A stretch of DNA of 64,000 nt from contig JAKCDU010000007.1 in assembly GCA_021838445.1 (NCBI GenBank), positions 46,970 through 110,969 on the forward strand, written 5' to 3'. The position numbers and the translations under genes were made by a program. The notes beneath the pieces were generated by a model. The model did not search any database, had not been told where the DNA came from, and saw only the letters and a program-made list of their open reading frames with translations. Shown here in pieces: positions 42,463 to 49,919 of the stretch; position 1 is the first letter of the stretch; every line of letters starts with the position of its first letter. This stretch comes from Actinomycetes bacterium (GTDB lineage: Bacteria; Actinomycetota; Acidimicrobiia; Acidimicrobiales; Palsa-688).

Positions 42463-43641
42463 TTACGATCTCCAAGTGAGAGGGAGCGCCTCGAGGTGAG
42501 GTCCCCGGGCCTTTATCTCGGCCCCCTCGGCGATTCGGTAGTCGGGGATCCGCCGGTGCCACTCCTCCATGGCGATCTGCAGCTCGGCCCGGGCCAGATG
42601 GGACCCCAGGCAGCGATGCTCGCTGGCGCCGAAAGCGATGTGACGATTGGGGGTCCGGTCGAGCCGGACGCGATCCGGCTCGTCGAACACCTCCGGATCA
42701 CGGGTGGCCGCCTGGATGGACAGCAGCACCATGTCACCTTGCTTCATGGGACAGCCGTGGAAGTCGACGTCCCTCGTCACCTTGCGGGCCATACTCACTA
42801 CGGGGTAGGCGCGGAGGAACTCCTCCACCGCGCTCGGGATGAGCGTCGGATCCCGGGCTATCCGCCCCCGGTCATCCGGATGGTGAGCGAGGTGCCAGGT
42901 CGACCAGCTCATGGCCGTCTTGGTGGTGTCGAGCGAGCCGAACGCCAGAGTCATGAGCGTATCGAGCAGCTCGTCCTCCTCGAATGGGCGGCCGTCCACC
43001 TGTGCTTCGAGCATGTAGCTGAGGAAATCGGTGGTGGGATCCTTCGGACGGGCCCGTCTGTCGGAAAGCACCTCGACGAAATAGCCCTTGATGTCCTTCA
43101 TCGCCTGCACGGCATCGCTCACCGCCCCGCGGGCGCCTACCTGACCACGGATACGGTTGGCGCAGTCCACGAAGAAGGGCGCGTCAGAGATCGGCAGGTC
43201 GATGATGCGGGTGAGGGTCTGAGCCGGGAGCAGGTCGGCAAAACCCGATAGGAACTCGACCTCGCCCGCCTCGACGAAGCTCTCGATGATCAGCCGGCAA
43301 CTCTCCCTCATACCCGGCTTGTACTGCTCGACGGAATGCGGTGAGAACCAGCGGGCGAGGGGAGCCCGGAACTTCATGTGGACAGGGGGATCGGTCAGCG
43401 ATGGGAGGAAGCGGTAGGCGGGGTCCGGATCGGTGGCCACTATGGAGTGGTTGGAGAAGACCTCCGGCGTCTGGAACGCCTCTCTGATATCCGCGAAACG
43501 GGTCAGAACCCAGTGACCTTGGGCCACGTCGTTCCAGAAGAAGCGGTGGTCGGCGCGCAACTGATCCAGCGCTCGGTACAACGTCCCGGGGGGACCGGGC
43601 ATCCCGTTGAGGTCCTCGGCCAACACCGGAAAATCGGTCAC
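42463..43641 (-). CDS. Cytochrome P450
   Basis: This bacterial P450 has 392 residues. The haem motif is FGASEHRCLGSHLAR and the K-helix E-x2-R lies in EEFLRAYPVV. The I-helix reads LAFGSLDTTKT, where the usual Ala-Gly before the acid-Thr pair is Gly-Ser; the Asp-Thr pair itself is kept. N-terminal FRAPLARWFSPHSVEQY and AGEVEFLSGFADLLPAQ are typical substrate-recognition regions. It is encoded with VOC, MDR and SnoaL genes, so it probably hydroxylates a pathway intermediate. Confidence 0.92.
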   Translation of the reverse strand: MTDFPVLAEDLNGMPGPPGTLYRALDQLRADHRFFWNDVAQGHWVLTRFADIREAFQTPEVFSNHSIVATDPDPAYRFLPSLTDPPVHMKFRAPLARWFSPHSVEQYKPGMRESCRLIIESFVEAGEVEFLSGFADLLPAQTLTRIIDLPISDAPFFVDCANRIRGQVGARGAVSDAVQAMKDIKGYFVEVLSDRRARPKDPTTDFLSYMLEAQVDGRPFEEDELLDTLMTLAFGSLDTTKTAMSWSTWHLAHHPDDRGRIARDPTLIPSAVEEFLRAYPVVSMARKVTRDVDFHGCPMKQGDMVLLSIQAATRDPEVFDEPDRVRLDRTPNRHIAFGASEHRCLGSHLARAELQIAMEEWHRRIPDYRIAEGAEIKARGPHLEALPLTWRS

Positions 43642-43768
43642 GGGGCGACCTCCTCGGTCCTTGCTCGACTCATCACTTCCCCTCCCCTGAACGCTACCCG
43701 GCCCGCATCTGCATCCCGACGTCTGTCCCCGACCGCTTCGGGTCCCGCCGGCCCTTCCCGGATGGGCT

Positions 43769-44254
43769 CTAGGTCGGCAGCACCAGCGGCCCTCTGCCCC
43801 CCACGGCGGCGAGGCTTCCCGTCGGGTCGGTCCGGCGCTCGCTCCAGAGGATCTCGAACACGAGGCGGCTGATCTGCCACCCCGACGACGCGGACCGGGT
43901 CAGCTCGTTGTGGTAGCGGGCCACCAGCACTCGGGCCACCTCGGGATCGTCCCGGAATCCCTGGTAGGAGGTGTGGTAGACGAGCGCCCGGGCACGGTCA
44001 CCGGCCAGGTCGATGTGGTAGACGTTGAGTAGGTGGTGCTGCCAGACGGCATCGGCGGTCGCCGAGTCGATCCACGCGGCGACCACGTCGCCACCGGTCA
44101 TGGGTTCGCTGTTGCCGTACTGGGCCCACATATCATCGGCGAGCACCCGGCGCAGCCCGGCCATGTCCCTACGGTCGATGCACGACGCGTATCGGTAGAT
44201 GGCATCGGCCACGTCGAGGCGATCCTGGATCGACGATGATGCAGCTTCGCTCAA
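43769..44254 (-). CDS. SnoaL-like (NTF2-fold) protein
   Basis: The 161-residue single cone-fold domain opens with IQDRLDVADAIYRYASCIDRRDMAGLRRVLADDMWAQYG, the usual D-x-x-A-I-x-x-Y pattern and an acid in the pocket. HHLLNVYHIDLAGDRARALVYH and WQISRLVFEILW follow. Related proteins act as hydratases, isomerases or ring hydroxylation accessory proteins; the reaction is unknown. It is followed by the P450 gene after 127 bp and preceded by the thiolase-fold gene after 85 bp on the same strand. Confidence 0.8.
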   Translation of the reverse strand: MSEAASSSIQDRLDVADAIYRYASCIDRRDMAGLRRVLADDMWAQYGNSEPMTGGDVVAAWIDSATADAVWQHHLLNVYHIDLAGDRARALVYHTSYQGFRDDPEVARVLVARYHNELTRSASSGWQISRLVFEILWSERRTDPTGSLAAVGGRGPLVLPT

Positions 44255-44339
44255 TGCTCAGCCTTCCTGTCGTAGTTCGTCCCTGGGTCTTGCGGCAGCA
44301 GGTGACGACATCCCCGGGGTGGGAGGGAGGTCGGACCGA

Positions 44340-45482
44340 TCAGCGACTGAGCACCGTGCAGGCACTCAAGCCCGGCGCACCGTAGACATGGGTGAAAGCC
44401 GTCTTCGGTTCCCCGGGCACCTGGTGATCGCCGGCGCCGCCGCGCAGCTGCAACACGTTCTCGTAGACTTGGCGCAGCCCGCTCGCTCCGATCGGCTCAC
44501 CGTTGGCCAGGCATCCCCCATCGGTGTTGATCGGAAGGCGACCACCGATCTCAGTGGCCCCGGAGCGCAGCAGAGCCTCTTGATCGCCGTCCTTGCAGAA
44601 TCCCGTCTCGGCCATGTGCATGATCTCGGCGCCCGACTCGGTGTCCTGCAGCTGAGCCACGTCTATGTCCTCGGGACCGATGCCGGCCATCTCGAAAGCG
44701 GCGGCGGCCGCCTCCACCGTCGGACCCGCCACCCGCTCCGGTGACAGCCACGGGCTGAACACCTCGAACGACCCGAACTTGCGGGTCTTGAAGCTCACCG
44801 CCCGCACGTGCACCGGGCGATCGGTGAACTGGCGGGCCCGATCGCTGCGGGTGAGGACCAGGGCCACCGCCCCCTCACCCGGATTGCAGAACATGAACTG
44901 GGTCAACGGGTCGCTCAGCATCGGCGCACCGAGGATCTGCTCCTCGGTGAGCGGGCTGCGCCTCCAGGCATTCGGATTCAGGGAACCGTTGCGAAATGCC
45001 TTGGCGGCGACCTTGGCCAAGATGCCCGACGACAGCCCGAAGTCGTGGAGGTAGCGCTGAATCTTCAACCCGAAGAACTGTGTGGTCAACATCAGGCCAG
45101 TCTCGCCATACCACCTGCCGAGTCCGTTGGCTTCGGGATCGGCGTTGAATGCGCCCCTCTCGTGCTTGTCGAAGCCGACGGCTATCGCTATGTCACAGTC
45201 TCCCGAGCGCACCGCCCGATCAGCCATGGCCAGCGCCGATCCCCCAGTGGCACAACCGTTGTACACGTTGACGAAAGGCAGGCCGGTCAGGCCCAACGTG
45301 CTCACCAAGGTGTCGGCATTCCCCGACGAGGCGCTCCCACCGAAAGCGCACTGCACGTCATTCCATCCGATCCCCGCATCAGAGAGCGCCTGGCGGATGG
45401 CGAACGCCCCCATCTGGAGTCCCGACACCCCCTCGTGGCGGCCAAAGGGATGCATCCCGATTCCGACAATAGAAACGTCCAT
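44340..45482 (-). CDS. Thiolase-fold lipid-transfer protein/aldolase (Ltp-like)
   Basis: The 380-residue protein is of the SCP-x/Ltp thiolase group. The nucleophilic Cys77 is kept in YNGCATGG. The usual H-D-C-F line reads QLQDTES, the usual G-H-P line reads GEP (Glu329), and the C-terminal catalytic-Cys loop reads HVYGAPG with Tyr367. True thiolases need those residues. Ltp2-type retro-aldolases of steroid side-chain catabolism are thiolase-like but use other residues and a DUF35 partner; the DUF35 gene lies immediately upstream (14-bp gap). I infer an acyl-CoA aldolase or thiolase complex. Confidence 0.82.
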   Translation of the reverse strand: MDVSIVGIGMHPFGRHEGVSGLQMGAFAIRQALSDAGIGWNDVQCAFGGSASSGNADTLVSTLGLTGLPFVNVYNGCATGGSALAMADRAVRSGDCDIAIAVGFDKHERGAFNADPEANGLGRWYGETGLMLTTQFFGLKIQRYLHDFGLSSGILAKVAAKAFRNGSLNPNAWRRSPLTEEQILGAPMLSDPLTQFMFCNPGEGAVALVLTRSDRARQFTDRPVHVRAVSFKTRKFGSFEVFSPWLSPERVAGPTVEAAAAAFEMAGIGPEDIDVAQLQDTESGAEIMHMAETGFCKDGDQEALLRSGATEIGGRLPINTDGGCLANGEPIGASGLRQVYENVLQLRGGAGDHQVPGEPKTAFTHVYGAPGLSACTVLSR

Positions 45483-45496
45483 AGCTTGACTCCGCT

Positions 45497-45961
45497 CTAG
45501 TCGGCCGACGGGGTGACCGGGTGGAATTCGAAGGTGAGGAGCGGTGTGCCGTCCTCGGCATGACGGAAGGGCACGATGGCCAACTCCATCTCGTCTCCGA
45601 TCCGCAACGACCCGGGATCGGATTCGCTCAGGCGGGATTCCACCAGAACGGGCTGCGCGCCTTCGTCCTCGGCGGCCAACTCGATGTACCCGACCCCGTA
45701 AGGCCGGAACTCGCCTTCACCGGCATACGGGTGTTTGGGCTCGAATCCCTGGATGGTCCAGGTCCACAACTTGCCGCGACGGGCCAGGCTCACCTCGCGC
45801 ATGTCACCACCGGTGCATCGCGGGCAGGACTGCTGCGAAGGGAAGGTGGTGGTCCCGCAGCCCTGGCACGAACTGCCCAGCAGGCGGGGGTCCTCGGGCC
45901 AGGTGAACAAGCCTTCGGCGATCGGCCGGCCGGCATGCTCGATTATGGAAGCGTCAGCCAT
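45497..45961 (-). CDS. DUF35 zinc-ribbon/OB-fold protein, partner of the thiolase-fold protein
   Basis: The 154-residue protein has a rubredoxin-like zinc knuckle with Cys32, Cys35, Cys46 and Cys49 (CQGCG, CPRC). An OB fold follows: RRGKLWTWTIQGFEPKHPY, YGVGYIELA, VLVESRLSESDP, GDEMELAIVPF. DUF35 proteins form complexes with Ltp-type thiolase-fold enzymes and shuttle the CoA thioester. It is the first gene of the 40.9-46.0 kb minus-strand unit, 60 bp downstream of the operator at 46021. Confidence 0.9.
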   Translation of the reverse strand: MADASIIEHAGRPIAEGLFTWPEDPRLLGSSCQGCGTTTFPSQQSCPRCTGGDMREVSLARRGKLWTWTIQGFEPKHPYAGEGEFRPYGVGYIELAAEDEGAQPVLVESRLSESDPGSLRIGDEMELAIVPFRHAEDGTPLLTFEFHPVTPSAD

Positions 45962-46020
45962 GTCCTACTCCTCCACCCCGTCAACCGTTCCCTTGATACC
46001 AGATTCGGGATCCAAAGTCT

Positions 46021-46036
46021 AACTGATCGGTCGATA
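46021..46036. promoter_or_regulatory. Island operator: AACTGATC|GGTCGATA
   Basis: The inverted repeat has arms AACTGATC and TATCGACC. It lies 60 bp upstream of the DUF35 gene, which leads the six-gene thiolase/P450 unit, and follows the end of the ferredoxin gene. Confidence 0.62.
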
Positions 46037-46069
46037 TGTCGCTCGTTCGACCCGGCCCGAGCCGGTGGG

Positions 46070-46414
46070 TCACATGGGCCTGACTCCTGGCTTACGTACC
46101 AGGATCGCACCACCGATCCGGGTCTGACAGGCCATTCGAACGAGCTCGGCCCCCCGGGCGAGTCCTATCTCGGCGAGCCCCTCGGCCTCCCACGGCCCTA
46201 TGGCCGAACAGGCGTCCCCCCCAGCAACGACGGTCATCACACATGTTCGGCACGTACCGAGACCGCCGCAAACGGTCGGCCAATGGTAACCGTGGCGGCC
46301 TGCTGCTTCGAACACCGTCTCGCCCGGGCGCACCTCGAAGGTGATCCCTGAGGGTGCCACCTCCACCCGCCCCCCGGCAACCGGCTCGCCCCCGATGGGA
46401 TCAGCCAACGGCAC
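46070..46414 (-). CDS. 2Fe-2S plant-type ferredoxin
   Basis: The 114-residue electron carrier has cluster ligands Cys49, Cys55, Cys58 and Cys96 (C-x5-C-x2-C-x37-C) in VCGGLGTCRTC and MACQT. The spacing is that of adrenodoxin-like or xylene-monooxygenase-type ferredoxins. It could supply electrons to the P450s or Rieske oxygenases of the island; no ferredoxin reductase is in the window. Its start overlaps the PPOX gene stop by 14 bp, so the two are co-transcribed. Confidence 0.9.
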   Translation of the reverse strand: MPLADPIGGEPVAGGRVEVAPSGITFEVRPGETVFEAAGRHGYHWPTVCGGLGTCRTCVMTVVAGGDACSAIGPWEAEGLAEIGLARGAELVRMACQTRIGGAILVRKPGVRPM

Positions 46415-46898
46415 CGGGGGAGCGGGCCCACATCAGCTCTCCGTCGAAGCTGAGCTTGTAGTCGGGGACGAACTCGATGATCACCCGCTCGGGCGAGTCC
46501 AGGAACTTCTGGAACACTTCGGCCTGATCGGGATCGCTGCGGAGGTAGCGGGCAAACTCCGGATAGAACCAGTCCTTGGTCTCCCGGTCGTCGCGAATGA
46601 CACAGTTGCCCTTGTAGGTGATGGTCCGGCCGCTGCCCAGGTCACTACCAGCGCCCCATACGCAGATGGAGGCCCGGGGATTCCGGCGCAGGGCCGGGAT
46701 GCGCTTGCGCCGCTCCGCCGCGGTCAACCAGAACTTCCCGTCCTTGGGCAGGTAGGACATCACCACCCCGAACGGCTCATTCTTGGAGTTGACCCACATG
46801 AACACGCAGTTGCGCTGGGTGTGGACGAGCTCCTGCTCGAGCTCAGCGGACAGACCGCACTCGGTCAGATCCTCATAGCTGTCTTCGGCACCGCTCAT
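46401..46898 (-). CDS. PPOX-type (pyridoxamine 5'-phosphate oxidase-like) flavin/F420 protein
   Basis: The split-barrel protein has 165 residues from the ATG at 46896-46898 (MSGAEDSYEDLTECGLS), with AGGGGG six bases upstream. It shares layout and motifs with the protein at 35452: CVFMWVNSKNEPFGVVMSYLPKDGKFWLTA, RRKRIPALRRNPRASI, YKGNCVIRDD, TKDWFYPEFARYL and DSPERVIIEFVPD. The two are paralogues in one island. It is co-transcribed with the ferredoxin, which suggests a redox role. Confidence 0.82.
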   Translation of the reverse strand: MSGAEDSYEDLTECGLSAELEQELVHTQRNCVFMWVNSKNEPFGVVMSYLPKDGKFWLTAAERRKRIPALRRNPRASICVWGAGSDLGSGRTITYKGNCVIRDDRETKDWFYPEFARYLRSDPDQAEVFQKFLDSPERVIIEFVPDYKLSFDGELMWARSPGAVG

Positions 46899-47092
46899 GA
46901 TGGCCCCCTGGTCACGCCCGAGATACTGCTCGAGCAAGTTGGACGACTGTCTCAGCTCGCTTTCTGGTCCGGCCGAAACCGAAGCCGAGGGCGGTCACCG
47001 GGGCACCCGGGCCGACGGTGCGCCATATGCCGCACCTTGGACCAGCACTCCCCTCCCGTACCCGACCTGGCGCGAAGCCCTTCCAGATAATC

Positions 47093-47108
47093 GACTCGCA
47101 GGTTAATT
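47093..47108. promoter_or_regulatory. Weak island operator copy: GACTCGCA|GGTTAATT
   Basis: The right arm (AATTAACC on the other strand) is a perfect half-site; the left arm is poor. It lies in the 252-bp gap between the acyl-CoA dehydrogenase and PPOX genes, about 195 bp upstream of the PPOX start. Nothing else was recognised in this gap. Confidence 0.35.
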
Positions 47109-47150
47109 TGTCGGCTGGGGTAACGCAATTGCTGCGCCGAAGGGATGCCC

Positions 47151-48401
47151 TCACCGAGGAATTCCCCGCCAGGGCCCTCGGTCGGCCCGAGGCTCCCCCG
47201 GCAGGCCCAAGACCCTCTCCCCGATGATGTTCCTCTGAATCTCGTCTGCGCCGCCAGCGATCCGGTATCCGGGTGCGCCGAGAAGGTGATCGGTCCAGGC
47301 GAACGTCCCCCACTCCCCGGTATCAGCCAGGATCCGGGGTCCCAGCAGTTCGGCGGCCACCTCACCTATCTCGGTCATCCCCCGGACCCACGCCAACTTC
47401 CCTATCGACCCCTCCGGTCCGGGTGGCCGGCCGGACTCCGCCTGAGCGTGCGAGCGGGAGCGGTTGAACCCCTGAACTTTCTGATTCATGTAGACCGAGA
47501 TCAGCTTCTGGCGCATCACCGGCTCGCCGGTGCGCCCGAGCCACTGCGCCAGCCCGAGCAGGCGGTCCCACGAACCGCCGACGCCGCGCCCACCCGTGCC
47601 ACCCCGTTCGAAGCCGAGTGTGGTGAGCGCGACCTTCCATCCCTCCCCTACCGCCCCCAGTCGGAGAGCATCCGGGAGGCGGACATCGCTGAAGAACACC
47701 TCGTTGAACGAGGATCCCCCGGACATCTGCTTGATCGGCCGCACCTCGATCCCCGGCGTGTCCATGGGCACGAGGAAGGCGGTGAGGCCGACGTGCTTTG
47801 GGACATCGGGATCGGTCCTTGCGATCAGCTCCCCCCACGCCGAGAACTGGGCGCCCGAGCTCCACACCTTCTGCCCGTTGATCACCCATTCGTCACCGTC
47901 TTGGACCGCTGATGTGGCGAGTCCGGCCAGGTCCGACCCAGCACCGGGTTCCGAGAAGAGTTGGCAGCAGAGCTCGTCGGCTCGCAGGAACCGCCGCACG
48001 AAGCTACTCCGCTGGTCCTCGGTGCCGAAGATCCGGACGGTCGGCGCGATCAAACCGGTTGTGACCGCGAATGTCTCGTGTCCGGCGGGCACACAGAAGT
48101 GCGATTCGATGGCTTTGAACGTCCGCTCGTGATCGGCGGTGAGCTCCATCCCGCCGTGCTCCACGGGCCAGGTGATGGCCCCGTAGCCGGCGTCGTACTT
48201 CTCCTGCTGCCACTCCATGGCCCGCTGGAGCAGGTCTCGCTCTTCAGGGAAGCTGAGTCGGTGGAACACCGATACGTCGTCGCTCCCCTCGCCCCATGTG
48301 ACCGCACCCTCGCGTAGCGGCGCCCGGCGCTCAGCCAGCCAGGACTCCGCCTCGGCTGCGAAATCTTGCAAGCTCGGATGCGGTCGGTCGCTTTGGCTCA
48401 T
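47151..48401 (-). CDS. Acyl-CoA dehydrogenase
   Basis: This FAD-dependent dehydrogenase has 416 residues from the ATG at 48399-48401 (MSQSDRPHPSLQDF). Core blocks: YGAITWPVEHGGMELTADHE, CCQLFSEPGAGSDLAGLATSA, WVINGQKVWSSGAQFS and FNEVFFSDVRLPD. It ends with GGADEIQRNIIGERVLGLP, the actinobacterial ACAD terminus. The class resembles dehydrogenases of steroid or terpenoid side-chain degradation, which often act as mixed tetramers. It introduces a 2,3 double bond in an acyl-CoA; the acyl group is unknown. It is divergent from the CoA-transferase pair. Confidence 0.92.
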   Translation of the reverse strand: MSQSDRPHPSLQDFAAEAESWLAERRAPLREGAVTWGEGSDDVSVFHRLSFPEERDLLQRAMEWQQEKYDAGYGAITWPVEHGGMELTADHERTFKAIESHFCVPAGHETFAVTTGLIAPTVRIFGTEDQRSSFVRRFLRADELCCQLFSEPGAGSDLAGLATSAVQDGDEWVINGQKVWSSGAQFSAWGELIARTDPDVPKHVGLTAFLVPMDTPGIEVRPIKQMSGGSSFNEVFFSDVRLPDALRLGAVGEGWKVALTTLGFERGGTGGRGVGGSWDRLLGLAQWLGRTGEPVMRQKLISVYMNQKVQGFNRSRSHAQAESGRPPGPEGSIGKLAWVRGMTEIGEVAAELLGPRILADTGEWGTFAWTDHLLGAPGYRIAGGADEIQRNIIGERVLGLPGEPRADRGPWRGIPR

Positions 48402-48480
48402 CACTCTCCCGTCAACTTCGCCTGAGTCGCACGCCACATCGTGTCCAGTCCACGAACGCCGATGCAAGGTAGGTCCAGCA

Positions 48481-48510
48481 TGGACAGGGTGACGATGGAA
48501 CGATTATAAT
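48481..48510 (+). promoter_or_regulatory. Probable sigma-70-type promoter of the CoA-transferase genes
   Basis: TGGACA (48481-48486) and TATAAT (48505-48510) are separated by 18 bp, giving one mismatch in the -35 and a perfect -10. GATTATAATC around the -10 is also a perfect 10-bp palindrome. Transcription would begin about 50-60 bp before the CoA-transferase start. The rest of the 48402-48570 gap shows nothing else. Confidence 0.6.
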
Positions 48511-48570
48511 CATTCGCACGCGACGGGCCAGCGGGCCCATTGCCTGGGGAGTGGGGGAAGAGGCCTTTAC

Positions 48571-49917
48571 TTGGGCACAGATATGACCGAGCCAGGTCCT
48601 GGAGTCCCGGGCCATCCCGGACCTCCCTTCTACGGAGGTCCCGACCGCCGCCCCCGCCCGCGGAGAGGTCCGCTCAGCGGGATTCGGATCGCCGACTTCT
48701 GCTGGATGGGAGTTGGATCCGTCGCCACCCGGCTCCTGGCCGATTTCGGGGCCGAGGTGATCAAGATCGAGGACCGCGCCCGGATCGACATGCCCCGGCG
48801 GCTTCCCTTGTACAAGGACCAGGTTCGCAGCTTCGGCCAAGAAGTGTCGGATCCCGACCCCGACCGCGGCGGCCTGTTCAACAACTACAGCCGCAACAAG
48901 CTCGGGGTCACCATAAATCTGCGGACCCGGGAGGGCCGCGAACTGGCCGAGAGGCTCATCTCGGTCAGTTCGGTGGTGACCGAGAACTTCGCCCCGGGCG
49001 TGATGGAGCGTTGGGGCTTCATCTACGAGCGTCTGCGCGAGTTGGTCCCTGACGTGATCTACGCCCGCATGAGCGGATACGGGCACTCCGGGCCCCACCA
49101 GCATTATCGCAGCTACGGTCCGGTGGTTCAGGCGGCCAGTGGGCTTTCCTATGTCGCCGGTCTACCGGGACGGGAGCCTTCCGGGTGGGGACTCTCCTAC
49201 ATGGACAATATGGCGGCCTATTACAACTCGGCAGCCCTGTTGATGGCCATCTGGAAGAGGCAGAGCGACGGATTGGGCACCGAGATCGACGTGGCCGCGG
49301 TGGAGCTCGGCGTCACCCTGCTCGGGCCCATACTCCTCGATGTCACCGTCAATGGGCACACCACGAGGCGCCCTGACTATCCCACGGGTAATCGCCTCGA
49401 GCACCCCAATGCGGCCCCCCACGGTGTCTATCCCTGCGCCGGTGAAGACCGATGGGTGGCCATCGCCGTCTTCGACGACTCTGAGTGGCGCCGGCTCGTA
49501 GAAGCCATCGGGCATCCCGCATGGACCGATCTCGACATCTTCTCCTCGCAGGACCTCCGCCACGCCCACCAGGATGAGCTCGACGAGCATCTGTCGCTCT
49601 GGACGAGCCGGTACGACCCCATAGAGGCGATGGAGCTGCTCGAGGCGCGGGGAGTGAAGGCCGGTGCCGTGCAGAACCCACAGGACCTCAACGAACGAGA
49701 CCCGCAGCTCTCCATGCGTGGAACCTTCTTCGAGATGGACCATCCGGTGATAGGTCCAGCCCGCTTCGAGGGTTTCCCGGCGTTGATGTCGGGGGACCAT
49801 CCTGATCACTGGCGGTCCGCACCCCTCGTCGGCGAGGACAATGACTACGTCTTCGGCGAGATCCTCGGCCTCAGCGAGCAGGAGCGGGCGGGCTTGCTCG
49901 ACGCCGGAGTGATCTGA
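48571..49917 (+). CDS. Class III (CaiB/BaiF) CoA-transferase, catalytic subunit
   Basis: This formyl-CoA-transferase-family enzyme has 448 residues. GIRIADFCWMGVGSVATRLLADFGAEVIKIE opens the fold. The nucleophilic Asp212 is in LSYMDNMAAYYN, followed by LMAIWKRQSDGLGTEIDVA. The TTG at 48571 has GAAGAGG seven bases upstream; the ATG at 48583 is an alternative. The next gene encodes a second family member and starts three bases after this stop, so the two probably form a heterodimer. It moves CoA from a donor such as succinyl-CoA to a pathway acid. Confidence 0.9.
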   Translation: MGTDMTEPGPGVPGHPGPPFYGGPDRRPRPRRGPLSGIRIADFCWMGVGSVATRLLADFGAEVIKIEDRARIDMPRRLPLYKDQVRSFGQEVSDPDPDRGGLFNNYSRNKLGVTINLRTREGRELAERLISVSSVVTENFAPGVMERWGFIYERLRELVPDVIYARMSGYGHSGPHQHYRSYGPVVQAASGLSYVAGLPGREPSGWGLSYMDNMAAYYNSAALLMAIWKRQSDGLGTEIDVAAVELGVTLLGPILLDVTVNGHTTRRPDYPTGNRLEHPNAAPHGVYPCAGEDRWVAIAVFDDSEWRRLVEAIGHPAWTDLDIFSSQDLRHAHQDELDEHLSLWTSRYDPIEAMELLEARGVKAGAVQNPQDLNERDPQLSMRGTFFEMDHPVIGPARFEGFPALMSGDHPDHWRSAPLVGEDNDYVFGEILGLSEQERAGLLDAGVI

Positions 49918-49919
49918 CC

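Noticed and set aside
41749-43251. 500-residue plus-strand ORF
   Set aside because: Shadow of the MDR, VOC and P450 genes; no recognisable domains.
44340-45961. Reading the island as cholesterol degradation because of the Ltp/DUF35 pair, MaoC pair and P450s
   Set aside because: No ketosteroid dehydrogenase, Hsa-type ring-cleavage or KstR-type operators are visible; the operator motif also differs from the KstR and KstR2 cores.
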